Shown here: positions 5,621-12,836 of the stretch, one piece after another | Layout: each line of letters begins with the position of its first letter | How positions within the stretch are numbered: position 1 is the first letter of the stretch | The notes under the pieces: generated by a model | Databases searched by the model: none | What the model was told of the DNA's origin: nothing | Seen by the model: the letters and a program-made list of their open reading frames with translations, nothing else | Program-made: the position numbers and the translations under genes | Assembly: GCA_050257395.1 (NCBI GenBank) | Contig: JBLMWU010000037.1 | Location: 1 to 18,659, forward strand | Direction: 5' to 3' | Source: JAIRTY01 sp050257395 | GTDB lineage: Bacteria > Actinomycetota > Actinomycetes > Streptosporangiales > Streptosporangiaceae | DNA length: 18,659 nt

Positions 5621-6763
5621 GGGGCAGCCGCACGCGTCCGGCTCGGGCGGGGCGAGCAGCGAGCCGCCCAGGCCCGCCTCGTGGAACAGCCCCGCCGCCG
5701 CGGTGGTCCCGCTGAGCGCGTCCGCGGCCAGGATCACCGCCGCCGCCGTCCAGCTGCTCCGCTCGGGCGGGTAGTGGTTCCGGTTGGTGTACTGCCAGCC
5801 GGTCCAGTAGCCGCCGTCGCTGTCGCGCAGGTGCTGCATCTCGGCGAACAGCAGCTGCCCGCGGGCGCTGTCGCCGATGGCGTCCAGGGCCATCACCAGC
5901 TCGCAGGTTTCCGCGCCGGTCACCCACGGCTGGCCGCGCACGCACCGGACCCCCAGGCCCGGCACGACGTAAGTGTCCCAGCCGTCCGCCAGCCGGTCCG
6001 CCGCCGCCTGGCCGCGCACCGGGCCCGCCAGCACCGGGTAGTACCAGTCCATCGAGAACTCGCTCTTGTCCGCGAAGGCCTCCGGGTGCGCCGCGACCAC
6101 GTGGCCGAGCTGGCTGGCGGCCAGCTCCCAGTCCGGCTGCGGCTCGCCCATGTGCTCGGCCAGCGCGACCGCGCAGCGCAGGCTCTGGTAGGTGCTGGAG
6201 CAGCCGGTGAGCAGCGCGTAGCTGGCCGGCCTGCCGTCCGGGTCCCGCTTCCAGACGATCTCGCCGCGGCGGGTCTGCAGGCCCAGCACGAACCCGATCG
6301 CCCGGCGCACCACCGGCCACATCCGCCGGGCGAACGCCTCGTCCCCGGTGACCAGCAGCTCATGCCAGACACCCACGGCCACGTACGCCGTCTGGTTGCT
6401 CTCGCCCGAGGCGTCGGCCGCCCTGCCGCCCACGCTCTTCTTGGGCCAGGACCCGTCGGGCCGCTGGGTGGCGGCCAGCCAGTCGTAGGCCCGCCGGGCC
6501 GGGCCGGGCAGACCGCACACCGACAGCGCCATGGCGCACTCGATGTGGTTCCAGGCGTCGGTGTGCCCGTCCGGCCAGCCGATCGCCCCGGACGGTTCCT
6601 GCACCGAGGCGATGTGCTCGGCGGTGGCCAGCACGTCGCTGGCCGCCAGGATCCCCGGGACCTCCGGGATGAGGGAACGAACCGCCGCGGGGCCGGTGCC
6701 GCCGGGCACCAGGGCGCCGCTGGCGAGCGGGGAGCCGTCCGTGAGGCGGGGCGACGCGCTCAT
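5612..6763 (-). CDS. Prenyltransferase/squalene-oxidase-repeat-like alpha/alpha-toroid protein
   Basis: A 383-residue soluble protein with the alternating helix pattern of an (alpha/alpha)6 toroid. It contains a QW-like motif of terpene-cyclase and prenyltransferase toroids, 'YDWLAATQRPDGSW' (93-106), and related glycine/tryptophan turns at 'QEPSGAIGW' (55-63) and 'DGGYWTGW' (316-323). Highly patterned stretches such as 'FSMDWYYPVLAG' (236-247) and 'VTGAETCELVMAL' (281-293) look like conserved cavity residues. I see neither the DxDD motif of squalene-hopene cyclases nor an obvious zinc site of protein prenyltransferases, so 'prenyltransferase' describes the fold only. Six-hairpin glycosidase activity is an alternative. 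The C-terminus ends in CGC (Cys378, Cys380). Start ATG 6763 lies 19 nt downstream of the methyltransferase stop; an in-frame ATG at 6793 is possible. It is the third gene of the glycosyltransferase operon. Confidence 0.82.
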   Translation of the reverse strand: MSASPRLTDGSPLASGALVPGGTGPAAVRSLIPEVPGILAASDVLATAEHIASVQEPSGAIGWPDGHTDAWNHIECAMALSVCGLPGPARRAYDWLAATQRPDGSWPKKSVGGRAADASGESNQTAYVAVGVWHELLVTGDEAFARRMWPVVRRAIGFVLGLQTRRGEIVWKRDPDGRPASYALLTGCSSTYQSLRCAVALAEHMGEPQPDWELAASQLGHVVAAHPEAFADKSEFSMDWYYPVLAGPVRGQAAADRLADGWDTYVVPGLGVRCVRGQPWVTGAETCELVMALDAIGDSARGQLLFAEMQHLRDSDGGYWTGWQYTNRNHYPPERSSWTAAAVILAADALSGTTAAAGLFHEAGLGGSLLAPPEPDACGCPAG

Positions 6764-6779
6764 GGCGCCCGCCCGCGGC

Positions 6780-7547
6780 TCAGGCTGCCGCATGGGCCCG
6801 TGCGGTGCTGGCCGGGGCGGCGGGGGCGGCCGGCACCGCCGGCTTGGCCGCATACAGGACCAGGCTCTTGCCGATGAGCGGGTTCAGCGCCTGCTCCGCC
6901 AGCCGGGTGGCGGCGGGCCGCTTCATGATGTCCCACACCAGCAGCCGGTGGTAGGCCCGGGCGGCCGGGTGGGCGTCGTCGTGCACGCCGACCGCGCACT
7001 TGAGCCACCAGTACGGGGAGTGCAGGCCGTGCGCGTGGTGGTGGCCGGCCACCCGCAGGCCCGCCCGGGTCAGCTTGGCCTGCATCTCCGCCCGGGTGTA
7101 GATGCGCACGTGCCCGCCCGGGGTGTTGTGGTAGTCGTCGGACAGCCGCCAGCAGATCCGCTCCGGCAGCCAGGCCGGCACGGTGATCGCGGCCAGGCCG
7201 CCCGGCCGCAGCACCCGGGCGATCTCGTCCATGGCCCGCTGGTCGGCCGGGATGTGCTCGAGCACCTCGGCGGCGATCACCCGGTCGAAGCTGGCGTCAC
7301 CGAACGGCATCGCGGTGGCGTCGCCCCTGGTCACCGCGGCGCGGGCGGCCGGCGGTACCTCCCCGGCCTCCGCCATGGCCGCGGTCAGGCTGGCGACCTG
7401 CGTGAGCTCGCCGTGGGCGGCGTCGAACGCGACCACCTCGGCGCCGCGGCGGTACGCCTCGAACGCGTGCCGCCCGCCGCCGCAGCCCAGGTCGAGCAGG
7501 CGGTCACCGGGCCCGACGGGGAACCGGCGGAAGTCCACGGTCAGCAG
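6780..7547 (-). CDS. Class I SAM-dependent methyltransferase (Methyltransf_11 type), CTG start
   Basis: A 255-residue SAM methyltransferase. Motif I is 'LLDLGCGGGRH' (17-27). Then come the acidic residue Asp42 at the end of strand 2, 'GDATAMPFGDASFDRV' (75-90), 'EVLEHIP' (94-100) and post-motif 'LRPGG' (113-117). The C-terminal 100 residues are rich in His/Trp/Tyr and may form the acceptor site. No ATG, GTG or TTG is suitably placed. The conserved family N-terminus 'MLTVDF' would be encoded by CTG-CTG-ACC-GTG, and AAGGAG (7555-7560) ends 7 nt before the first CTG (7547). The start therefore appears to be CTG. It overlaps the glycosyltransferase stop by 7 nt, so translation is probably coupled. 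The alternative start, GTG 7538, is 16 nt from the Shine-Dalgarno. Confidence 0.88.
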   Translation of the reverse strand: MLTVDFRRFPVGPGDRLLDLGCGGGRHAFEAYRRGAEVVAFDAAHGELTQVASLTAAMAEAGEVPPAARAAVTRGDATAMPFGDASFDRVIAAEVLEHIPADQRAMDEIARVLRPGGLAAITVPAWLPERICWRLSDDYHNTPGGHVRIYTRAEMQAKLTRAGLRVAGHHHAHGLHSPYWWLKCAVGVHDDAHPAARAYHRLLVWDIMKRPAATRLAEQALNPLIGKSLVLYAAKPAVPAAPAAPASTARAHAAA

Positions 7548-8863
7548 GGCCCTGCTCCTTTCGTCGCGCCGGCCGGGACGCCGGCGGCGGGCAGCGGGCC
7601 GGCCGCGGCCAGCGCGCGGTGGTATTCGTCCACGGTGGCGCGGGCCACCGCGGGCCAGGCGAACCGCTCCTGCACCCGCTGCCAGGCCAGCGCGCTGAGC
7701 TCCGCCCGGCGCCGCGGCGAGTCCAGCAGGTCCCGCAGGGTGGCCGCGAGCTCCTCCGGGTCGCCCGGCTCGACGAGGACGGCGGCGTCCCCGGTCACCT
7801 CGGGCAGCGCCCCGGTCCGGCTGGCCACCAGCGGCGTGCCGGACGCCATGTGCTCCACCGCTGGCAGCGAGAAGCCCTCGTACAGGGACGGCACCACCGC
7901 GATCTCCGCGCTGGCGCACAGTTCGGCAAGTTCCCGGTCGCTGATGCCGGTGATGAACCGCACCCGGTCGCCCAGCGACAGCTCGTTCACCAGCCGCTCG
8001 GTGGGGCCGCCGCGGGAGGGCCTGCCGACGACGGTGAGCTGCGCGTCGCGCTCGGCGGTGAGCTTGGCCACCGCCCGCAGCAGCGTGGAGATCCCCTTGA
8101 CCGGCGAGTCCGCGCTGGCCACGGCGACGATCCGGCCGGGCACCCGGGGCGCGGGGCGGGGGTGGAACAGCCGGGTGTCCACCCCCAGCGGGATCACCCG
8201 GATCGACGCGCGGTCCACCCGGAAGTCGCGGACGATGTCAGCCGCGGAGGACTCCGACGCGGTCATGATCGGGCCGCAGTGGCGGGCCACCCGGGCCTGC
8301 ATCCGGACGAAGGAGTACCACCGCCACTTGCCGATCAGGGTGGACCAGCGCTTGCGGGACAGCACCGGCAGCTCGAGCGCCTCCGCCAGCTCGATGCGGC
8401 GGTCCACGCTGATCGGGTGGTGGATGCTGGTGACCAGCGGCAGCCCGGCCCGGGGCAGCCGGAGCAGGCCGTAGGCGAGCACCTGGTTGTCGTGCACGAG
8501 GTCGAAGCCGTCCCGGCGCGTCCTGAGCTCCCGCAGCACCCGGAGGCTGAACGTGAAGGGCTCAGGGAACGCGCCGGAGCGCATCATCAGCCACTCCACG
8601 CCGTCGATCCAGTCCCGGAACTCCGAGGGCCGCGGGTTGCGGAAGGGGTCAGGCTCCCGGTACAGGTCGAGGCTGGGGATCTCCCGCAGCACCGGCCCCG
8701 GCTCCAGCTCGGGGTAGGGCTGCCCGGAGAAGACCTCCACGTGATGGCCGAGCGCGGCCAGTTCCCTCGACAGGTGACGCAGGTAGACGCCCTGCCCGCC
8801 GCAATGCGGCTTGCTCCGGTAGGACACGAGGGCGATGCGGAGCGCGCGGTCGGCAGTAAGCAC
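7541..8863 (-). CDS. GT4 family glycosyltransferase (GT-B fold)
   Basis: A 440-residue retaining glycosyltransferase of GT4 type, cytosolic or membrane-peripheral. The N-terminal Rossmann domain opens with 'IALVSYRSKPHCGGQGVYLRHL' (acceptor/donor loop GGQG, 22-25). The C-terminal domain carries 'VIPLGVDTRLF' (223-233), 'ADSPVKGISTLL' (251-262) and the nucleotide-sugar-binding E-x7-E motif, Glu329 to Glu337 in 'EGFSLPAVEH'. Start GTG 8863 has GAGAGG about 10 nt upstream; no better start is near. It is the first gene of the minus-strand operon glycosyltransferase, methyltransferase, toroid protein. With the divergent GDP-mannose dehydratase next door, a GDP-activated 6-deoxy- or mannose-type donor is a reasonable guess but unproved. 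Confidence 0.93.
   Translation of the reverse strand: MLTADRALRIALVSYRSKPHCGGQGVYLRHLSRELAALGHHVEVFSGQPYPELEPGPVLREIPSLDLYREPDPFRNPRPSEFRDWIDGVEWLMMRSGAFPEPFTFSLRVLRELRTRRDGFDLVHDNQVLAYGLLRLPRAGLPLVTSIHHPISVDRRIELAEALELPVLSRKRWSTLIGKWRWYSFVRMQARVARHCGPIMTASESSAADIVRDFRVDRASIRVIPLGVDTRLFHPRPAPRVPGRIVAVASADSPVKGISTLLRAVAKLTAERDAQLTVVGRPSRGGPTERLVNELSLGDRVRFITGISDRELAELCASAEIAVVPSLYEGFSLPAVEHMASGTPLVASRTGALPEVTGDAAVLVEPGDPEELAATLRDLLDSPRRRAELSALAWQRVQERFAWPAVARATVDEYHRALAAAGPLPAAGVPAGATKGAGPC
7555..7560 (-). promoter_or_regulatory. Shine-Dalgarno that decides the CTG start
   Basis: On the minus strand AAGGAG lies inside the end of the glycosyltransferase gene and is 7 nt from the proposed CTG initiation codon at 7547. 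The next in-frame GTG is too far away for this site. It is the best ribosome-binding site in the junction and supports the unusual start. Confidence 0.65.
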
Positions 8864-8886
8864 GCAGGTCGCACCTCTCGTCCGGG

Positions 8887-8900
8887 TTTGACATATTTGA
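8887..8900. promoter_or_regulatory. AT-rich direct repeat TTTGA-CATA-TTTGA in divergent intergenic region
   Basis: Two TTTGA units are spaced 9 nt apart, one turn of helix short of a full dimer site, in one of the few AT-rich stretches of the window. The segment lies 24 nt upstream of the glycosyltransferase start. It contains TTGACA (8888-8893, plus strand) but no matching -10 at 16-19 nt. It could be part of a minus-strand promoter or a regulator-binding site. Confidence 0.35.
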
Positions 8901-8921
8901 TGAAGCCCCGGGGCCGGACCT

Positions 8922-8938
8922 GCTGCCCCTTAGGCAGC
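8922..8938. promoter_or_regulatory. Inverted repeat GCTGCC-CCTTA-GGCAGC, candidate operator
   Basis: The 6-bp arms are perfect around a 5-nt centre, and the element lies about midway between the divergent glycosyltransferase and GDP-mannose dehydratase genes. Position and symmetry suit a dimeric repressor controlling both directions. A leader hairpin is the alternative. Confidence 0.4.
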
Positions 8939-8953
8939 GAACATTACCACTGA

Positions 8954-9004
8954 GTACGCTTCGTGCCCTGTGCTGCCGGAACCAGCCGGGCCCGGTCGTA
9001 CGCT
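8954..9004 (+). promoter_or_regulatory. Two GTACGCT direct repeats, possible -10 elements for gmd
   Basis: GTACGCT occurs at 8954-8960 and 8998-9004. Each contains TACGCT, which fits TANNNT, upstream of the gmd ATG at 9065. No TTG-type -35 is found at standard spacing for either, so the assignment rests on the hexamers alone. Confidence 0.25.
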
Positions 9005-9064
9005 GAATGACGCGGTCCCCGGCGCAGGTGCGTCCGGGCAGATCACAGAAGCGGGGCAGCCCTG

Positions 9065-10099
9065 ATGACGAGACGCGCGCTGATCACCGGGATCACCGGG
9101 CAGGACGGGTCCTATCTTGCGGAGCACCTGCTGGCGGAAGGCTACGAGGTGTGGGGCCTGGTCCGCGGGCAGGCCAATCCGCGGGTGCGGCAGGTCCGGG
9201 AGCTGCTCGGCGAGGTCCGGCTGGTCCGCGGGGATCTGCTGGACCAGGGCAGCCTGATCTCCGCGGTGGAGCGGGTCCAGCCGGACGAGGTCTACAACCT
9301 GGCCGCGATCTCCTACGTGCCGATGTCCTGGCAGCAGGCCGAGCTCACCGGCGAGGTGACCGGGCTGGGCGTGCTGCGGGTGCTGGAGGCGATCCGGGTC
9401 TGCAGCGGGATCAGCGCCTCGCGCACCCCGGGCCGCGGCCAGATCCGCTTCTACCAGGCCTCCTCGTCGGAGATGTTCGGCAAGGTGGTGGAGTCACCGC
9501 AGACCGAGCGGACCCCCTTCCACCCGCGCAGCCCCTACGGCGTGGCCAAGGCCTACGGCCACTTCCTCACCCAGAACTACCGCGAGTCCTACGGCATGTT
9601 CGCGGTGTCGGGGATCCTGTTCAACCACGAGTCGCCCCGGCGGGGCAGCGAGTTCGTCACCCGCAAGGTGTCGCTGGGGGTGGCCAGGATCCGGCTCGGC
9701 CTGGAGCGCCAGCTCCGGCTGGGCACCCTGTCGGTGCGCCGCGACTGGGGCTTCGCCGGCGACTATGCCCGCGCCATGCACCTGATGCTCACCCAGGACG
9801 AGCCCGAGGACTTCGTGATCGGCACCGGGGTGACCCACAGCGTCGAGGAACTGGTCGAGGCGGCGTTCGGGATCGCCGGGCTGGACTGGCGGGACCACGT
9901 GGTGTGCGACGCGGCCTTCGTCCGGCCCGCCGAAGTGGACCAGCTGTGCGCCGACCCGTCCAGGGCGGTCAAGAAGCTGGGCTGGGAGCCGAAGACCAAC
10001 TTCGACGAGCTGATCACGATGATGGTGGAGTCCGACATCCGGCTGCTGTCCACGCCCGGGGCCTACCAGGACGGCTCGTTCGGCCACGACGGCTGGTGA
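9065..10099 (+). CDS. gmd: GDP-mannose 4,6-dehydratase
   Basis: A 344-residue extended short-chain dehydrogenase that converts GDP-D-mannose to GDP-4-keto-6-deoxy-D-mannose, the entry to GDP-fucose, GDP-rhamnose and related sugars. The NADP-binding loop is 'GITGQDGSYL' (9-18). The active-site 'SSSEMFG' (133-139) includes the acid/base Glu136 region, and the catalytic Tyr158-x3-Lys162 is in 'YGVAKAYG'. 'ILFNHESPRRG' (184-194) and 'RRDWGFAGDY' (225-234) are signature segments of Gmd. Length is typical (340-370). The ATG at 9065 opens directly onto the first beta strand; the ribosome-binding site is weak (GCGGGG at about 9052-9057). No GDP-fucose synthase or GDP-4-keto-6-deoxymannose reductase is in the window. 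The gene is divergent from the glycosyltransferase operon. Confidence 0.95.
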   Translation: MTRRALITGITGQDGSYLAEHLLAEGYEVWGLVRGQANPRVRQVRELLGEVRLVRGDLLDQGSLISAVERVQPDEVYNLAAISYVPMSWQQAELTGEVTGLGVLRVLEAIRVCSGISASRTPGRGQIRFYQASSSEMFGKVVESPQTERTPFHPRSPYGVAKAYGHFLTQNYRESYGMFAVSGILFNHESPRRGSEFVTRKVSLGVARIRLGLERQLRLGTLSVRRDWGFAGDYARAMHLMLTQDEPEDFVIGTGVTHSVEELVEAAFGIAGLDWRDHVVCDAAFVRPAEVDQLCADPSRAVKKLGWEPKTNFDELITMMVESDIRLLSTPGAYQDGSFGHDGW

Positions 10100-10105
10100 G
10101 CTCCC

Positions 10106-10822
10106 CTAGACGACCGTGCCGATCAGGGCGCCGATGCCGTAGGTGACGCTGGCGGCCAGCACGCCCAGCAGCAGCTGCCGGGCACCGCCGTACCAGAACG
10201 CCCGCCCGGTGAGCCGGGACACCAGCCCGCCGCCGAAGAAGGCGGCCACCGCCGCCAGCGCCAGCGCCAGGCCCAGCGAGGGCCGCCCGGCCAGGTAGGG
10301 CAGCAGCGGGATGAGCGCCCCGGCCGCGAACATCAGCAGCGAGGCGGCCGCGGCCGTGACCGGGGACGGCAGCTCGTCGTGGTCCACCCCGAGCTCCTCC
10401 CGCACGTGCAGGGCCAGGGCGTGCTCGGGGTGGGCGGACAGCTGGGCGGCGACCTTGTCGGCGAGCTCGGCGTCCACGCCGCGCTGGCGGAAGGTGGCGG
10501 CCAGCTCCCGGCGCTCGATCTCGGGGTGATGCTCCAGCTCGTAGCGCTCTTTCCGCACCTCGGCGTGGACCAGCTCGTTCTGCGAGGTGACCGACACGTA
10601 TTCGCCCGTGGCCATGGAGAACGCGCCCGCGGCCAGGCCGGCCAGGCCGGTCAGCACGATGACGCGCGCCGACCCGCCGCCCGCGCCGACGCCGGCGATC
10701 AGCGACACGTTCGTGACCAGACCGTCCATGGCGCCGAACACGGCCGGGCGCAGCCAGCCGCCGGACACGTCCCGGTGCTCGTGGGTGGGGGCGTCGCCGG
10801 GCGCGGTCAGATCGAGCGTCAT
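10106..10822 (-). CDS. VIT1/CCC1 family Fe2+/Mn2+ transporter
   Basis: A 238-residue membrane protein of the vacuolar-iron-transporter family, which exports or sequesters ferrous iron or manganese. TM1 starts with the family motif 'VFGAMDGLVTNVSLIAGVGAG' (about 28-48), where Asp33 is a conserved ion-pathway residue. TM2 (about 53-72) runs into 'ATGEYVSVTSQNEL'. A hydrophilic Glu/His-rich segment (80-150, 'KERYELEHHPEIERREL') corresponds to the cytosolic metal-binding helices, followed by three more TMs (about 156-177, 182-203, 215-236). Start ATG 10822 has a purine-rich AAAGAGAG upstream. It converges on gmd with 6 nt between stops and is functionally unrelated to its neighbours. A TATCCT hexamer (10885-10890, minus strand) may be its -10. 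Confidence 0.93.
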   Translation of the reverse strand: MTLDLTAPGDAPTHEHRDVSGGWLRPAVFGAMDGLVTNVSLIAGVGAGGGSARVIVLTGLAGLAAGAFSMATGEYVSVTSQNELVHAEVRKERYELEHHPEIERRELAATFRQRGVDAELADKVAAQLSAHPEHALALHVREELGVDHDELPSPVTAAAASLLMFAAGALIPLLPYLAGRPSLGLALALAAVAAFFGGGLVSRLTGRAFWYGGARQLLLGVLAASVTYGIGALIGTVV

Positions 10823-10884
10823 GGTCTCTCTTTCTGGCCCCCGCTCACCCCGGCGAGCCCGGCGGGGCCCGGCAGCCAGGACCA

Positions 10885-10890
10885 GGATAG
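10885..10890 (-). promoter_or_regulatory. Possible -10 element of the VIT-type transporter gene
   Basis: Minus-strand TATCCT fits TANNNT and lies 62 nt upstream of the ATG. It adjoins AGGGTAAA (10889-10896), which is repeated at 10937-10944. No clear -35 was seen. Confidence 0.3.
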
Positions 10891-10944
10891 GGTAAACCGG
10901 GCCTGACTGCCGTAGGGGCTTGTGAATGCCACCACCAGGGTAAA
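10889..10944 (+). promoter_or_regulatory. Two AGGGTAAA repeats in the VIT/opu divergent promoter region
   Basis: AGGGTAAA occurs at 10889-10896 and 10937-10944, start to start 48 bp. The second copy overlaps TAAAGT (10941-10946), a TANNNT hexamer correctly oriented for the ABC importer operon; it would give a leader of about 55 nt before GTG 11008. The repeated 8-mer could be two sites for one regulator. Confidence 0.35.
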
Positions 10945-11007
10945 GTCCTACGTCAAGTGCCGATATCCTCCCGATGGTTCAGACGGGGGAACACCGGAGG
11001 ACACGTC

Positions 11008-12150
11008 GTGATCACCTTTGAAGGGGTGACCAAACGTTATCCGGGTGGGACGGTCGCGGTCGACAACCTCGATCTCGAGGTGCCCGCGGGCAACACCATG
11101 GTGCTGGTCGGGCCCAGCGGCTGCGGCAAGACCACCTCCCTGCGCATGATCAACCGGATGGTCGAGCCGACCAGCGGGCGCATCCTGCTCGACGGCAGGG
11201 ACGTCACCGAGGGCAAGCCGGCCGCGCTGCGGCGGCGCATCGGCTACGTCATCCAGCAGTCCGGGCTGTTCCCGCACCGGACCATCGAGGACAACATCGC
11301 CACCGTCCCGCTGCTGACCGGCTGGTCACGGGCCCGGGCCCGGGCCCGGGCGCACGAGCTGATGGGGCTGGCCGGGCTGGAGCCGGAGCTGGCGCGCCGG
11401 TACCCGCACCAGCTGTCCGGCGGTCAGCAGCAGCGGGTCGGGGTGGCCCGTGCGCTGGCGGCCGACCCGCCGGTACTGCTCATGGACGAGCCGTTCAGCG
11501 CGGTGGACCCGATCGTCCGGGCCGCGCTGCAGGACGAGCTGATCCGGCTGCAGGACGAGCTGCACAAGACCGTGGTGCTGGTCACCCACGACATCGAGGA
11601 AGCGATCAAGGTCGGGGACCGGGTGGCGATCTTCCGGCCCGGCGGCCGGCTCGCCCAGGTGGACACCCCGGAGCGGCTGCTGGGCGCGCCAGCGGACAGC
11701 TACGTGGAGAACTTCCTCGGCTTCGACCGGGGTATCCGGCGGCTGTCCTTCCTCGCCGCGTCCGGCCTGAACCTCCACGACGACGCCCTGGTGACCGAGG
11801 ACCTGCCCGCCGCCGAGGCGCTCACCGTGGCCAAGCAGGCCGCCGAGCAGTGGCTGCTGGTGGTGGACGCGCAGCGGGCGCCGCTCGGCTGGGTGTCCAC
11901 CGAGGGCCTGGAGGCGCTGCCCGCCCAGGCCACCGTCGGCCAGGCGGAGCTTGCCCCGTACGGGCACACGTTCGGGGTGAGCACCGACTCGCTGCGGGCG
12001 GCCCTGGATGCGACCGTGCTGTCCCCGGCCGGCCGGGCGGTGGGGGTGGATCCGGAGGGCCGCGCGGTCGGCGTCACCTCCTACGACCGGCTGCGGATCG
12101 CGATCCACGCCGCCGACGAGGCCGCCGGGCGGCCGGGGGCGGCCGGGTAG
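11008..12150 (+). CDS. opuCA: Osmoprotectant (quaternary amine) ABC importer, ATP-binding protein
   Basis: A 380-residue ATPase that energises uptake of glycine betaine, choline or carnitine-type compounds. Walker A is 'GPSGCGKTT' (35-43), the Q-loop 'VIQQSGLF' (81-88), the signature 'LSGGQQQR' (136-143), Walker B 'VLLMDEPF' (156-163), and the switch His194 in 'LVTHD'. After 'ENFLGFDR' (234-241), a C-terminal 140 residues resemble the CBS-pair regulatory domain of OpuCA/ProV-type proteins, which senses ionic strength or cyclic-di-AMP in relatives. Start GTG 11008 has GGAGG (10996-11000) at 7 nt. The stop is 2 nt before the first permease. 'RARARARA' (108-115) is encoded by a GGGCCC tandem repeat. 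Symbol by similarity; substrate not proven. Confidence 0.93.
   Translation: MITFEGVTKRYPGGTVAVDNLDLEVPAGNTMVLVGPSGCGKTTSLRMINRMVEPTSGRILLDGRDVTEGKPAALRRRIGYVIQQSGLFPHRTIEDNIATVPLLTGWSRARARARAHELMGLAGLEPELARRYPHQLSGGQQQRVGVARALAADPPVLLMDEPFSAVDPIVRAALQDELIRLQDELHKTVVLVTHDIEEAIKVGDRVAIFRPGGRLAQVDTPERLLGAPADSYVENFLGFDRGIRRLSFLAASGLNLHDDALVTEDLPAAEALTVAKQAAEQWLLVVDAQRAPLGWVSTEGLEALPAQATVGQAELAPYGHTFGVSTDSLRAALDATVLSPAGRAVGVDPEGRAVGVTSYDRLRIAIHAADEAAGRPGAAG
11330..11350 (+). repeat. Short tandem repeat of GGGCCC inside the ATPase gene
   Basis: Three and a half GGGCCC units run in tandem, self-complementary throughout, and encode an Ala-Arg repeat on the ATPase surface. The unit is 6 bp, so slippage would change length without shifting frame. 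Confidence 0.6.
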
Positions 12151-12152
12151 CC

Positions 12153-12836
12153 GTGGACTGGTCCTGGATCCCGCAGCACACCGGCATGATCGGGCGCCTC
12201 ATGCTGGAGAACATCTACCTGGGGGTGGTCCCGGCGCTGCTCGGGCTCGTGATCGCGGTGCCGCTGGGCATCGCCTGCGTGCGCTGGGGGCTGCTGTACC
12301 CGCCGGTGCTGTCGGCCACCAGCGTGCTGTACGCGCTGCCGTCGCTGGCGCTGTTCGTGGTGCTGATCCCCTACACCGGCCTGACCGACACCACGGTGAT
12401 CATCCCGCTCACGCTGTTCTCGCTGTGCGTGCTGGTCCCCAACGTGGTGGACGGGCTGCGCACGGTCCCGGACCCGGTCCGGCAGTCCGCCACCGCGATG
12501 GGGTTCGGCGCGCTGCGCCGCCTGGTCCAGATCGAGCTGCCGCTCGCGGTGCCCATCGTGATCGCCGGCCTGCGGATCGCGGCGGTCTCCAGCATCAGCC
12601 TCGCCAGCGTCGGCCAGCTCATCGGCGTGAGCAGCCTGGGCTACCTGTTCATCGACGGGTACCAGCGCGACTTCCCCACCGAGATCGTCGCCGGGCTGGT
12701 GCTGATCATCGCGCTCGCCGTGGCCTGCGACCTGCTGCTGGTGCTGGCCCGCCGGGTGCTCACGCCCTGGTCGCGCAGCCAGCCGGAGCGCCGGAGCCGG
12801 GCATGGGCCGCGGAGCCCGCGGAGGCGCTGACGTGA
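12153..12836 (+). CDS. Osmoprotectant ABC importer permease 1
   Basis: A 227-residue inner-membrane permease of the BPD_transp_1/OpuCB-OpuCD family. About five to six hydrophobic segments are visible (18-42, 50-73, 78-100, 130-160, 174-200). The cytoplasmic EAA-type coupling loop reads 'VPDPVRQSATAMGFGALRRLVQIELP' around 105-130, where Gly117 corresponds to the conserved EAA glycine. 'DGYQRDFPTEIVAG' near 168-181 is characteristic of OpuC-type permeases. The GTG start follows the ATPase stop by 2 nt with only a weak ribosome-binding site, so re-initiation is likely. The gene ends in a GTGA overlap with the second permease. Which member corresponds to OpuCB or OpuCD cannot be decided. Confidence 0.93.
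   Translation: MDWSWIPQHTGMIGRLMLENIYLGVVPALLGLVIAVPLGIACVRWGLLYPPVLSATSVLYALPSLALFVVLIPYTGLTDTTVIIPLTLFSLCVLVPNVVDGLRTVPDPVRQSATAMGFGALRRLVQIELPLAVPIVIAGLRIAAVSSISLASVGQLIGVSSLGYLFIDGYQRDFPTEIVAGLVLIIALAVACDLLLVLARRVLTPWSRSQPERRSRAWAAEPAEALT

Noticed and set aside
4806..6320. Long minus-strand open frame of 504 codons across the methyltransferase and toroid genes
   Set aside because: Its translation is Arg/Gly/Ala-rich low complexity and antisense or frame-shifted to two recognisable proteins; it is an artefact of high GC content.
6531..8474. Long plus-strand open frame of 647 codons opposite the toroid, methyltransferase and glycosyltransferase genes
   Set aside because: It is antisense to three well-supported genes, has no recognisable domain and no suitable ribosome-binding site.
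8888..8893. TTGACA as a classical -35 for gmd
   Set aside because: The sequence 16-19 nt downstream is GC-only (GGGCCG and neighbours), with no -10 match.
11330..11350. GGGCCC tandem repeat as a phase-variable switch
   Set aside because: The unit is a multiple of three, so length changes would not alter frame; it simply encodes Ala-Arg repeats.
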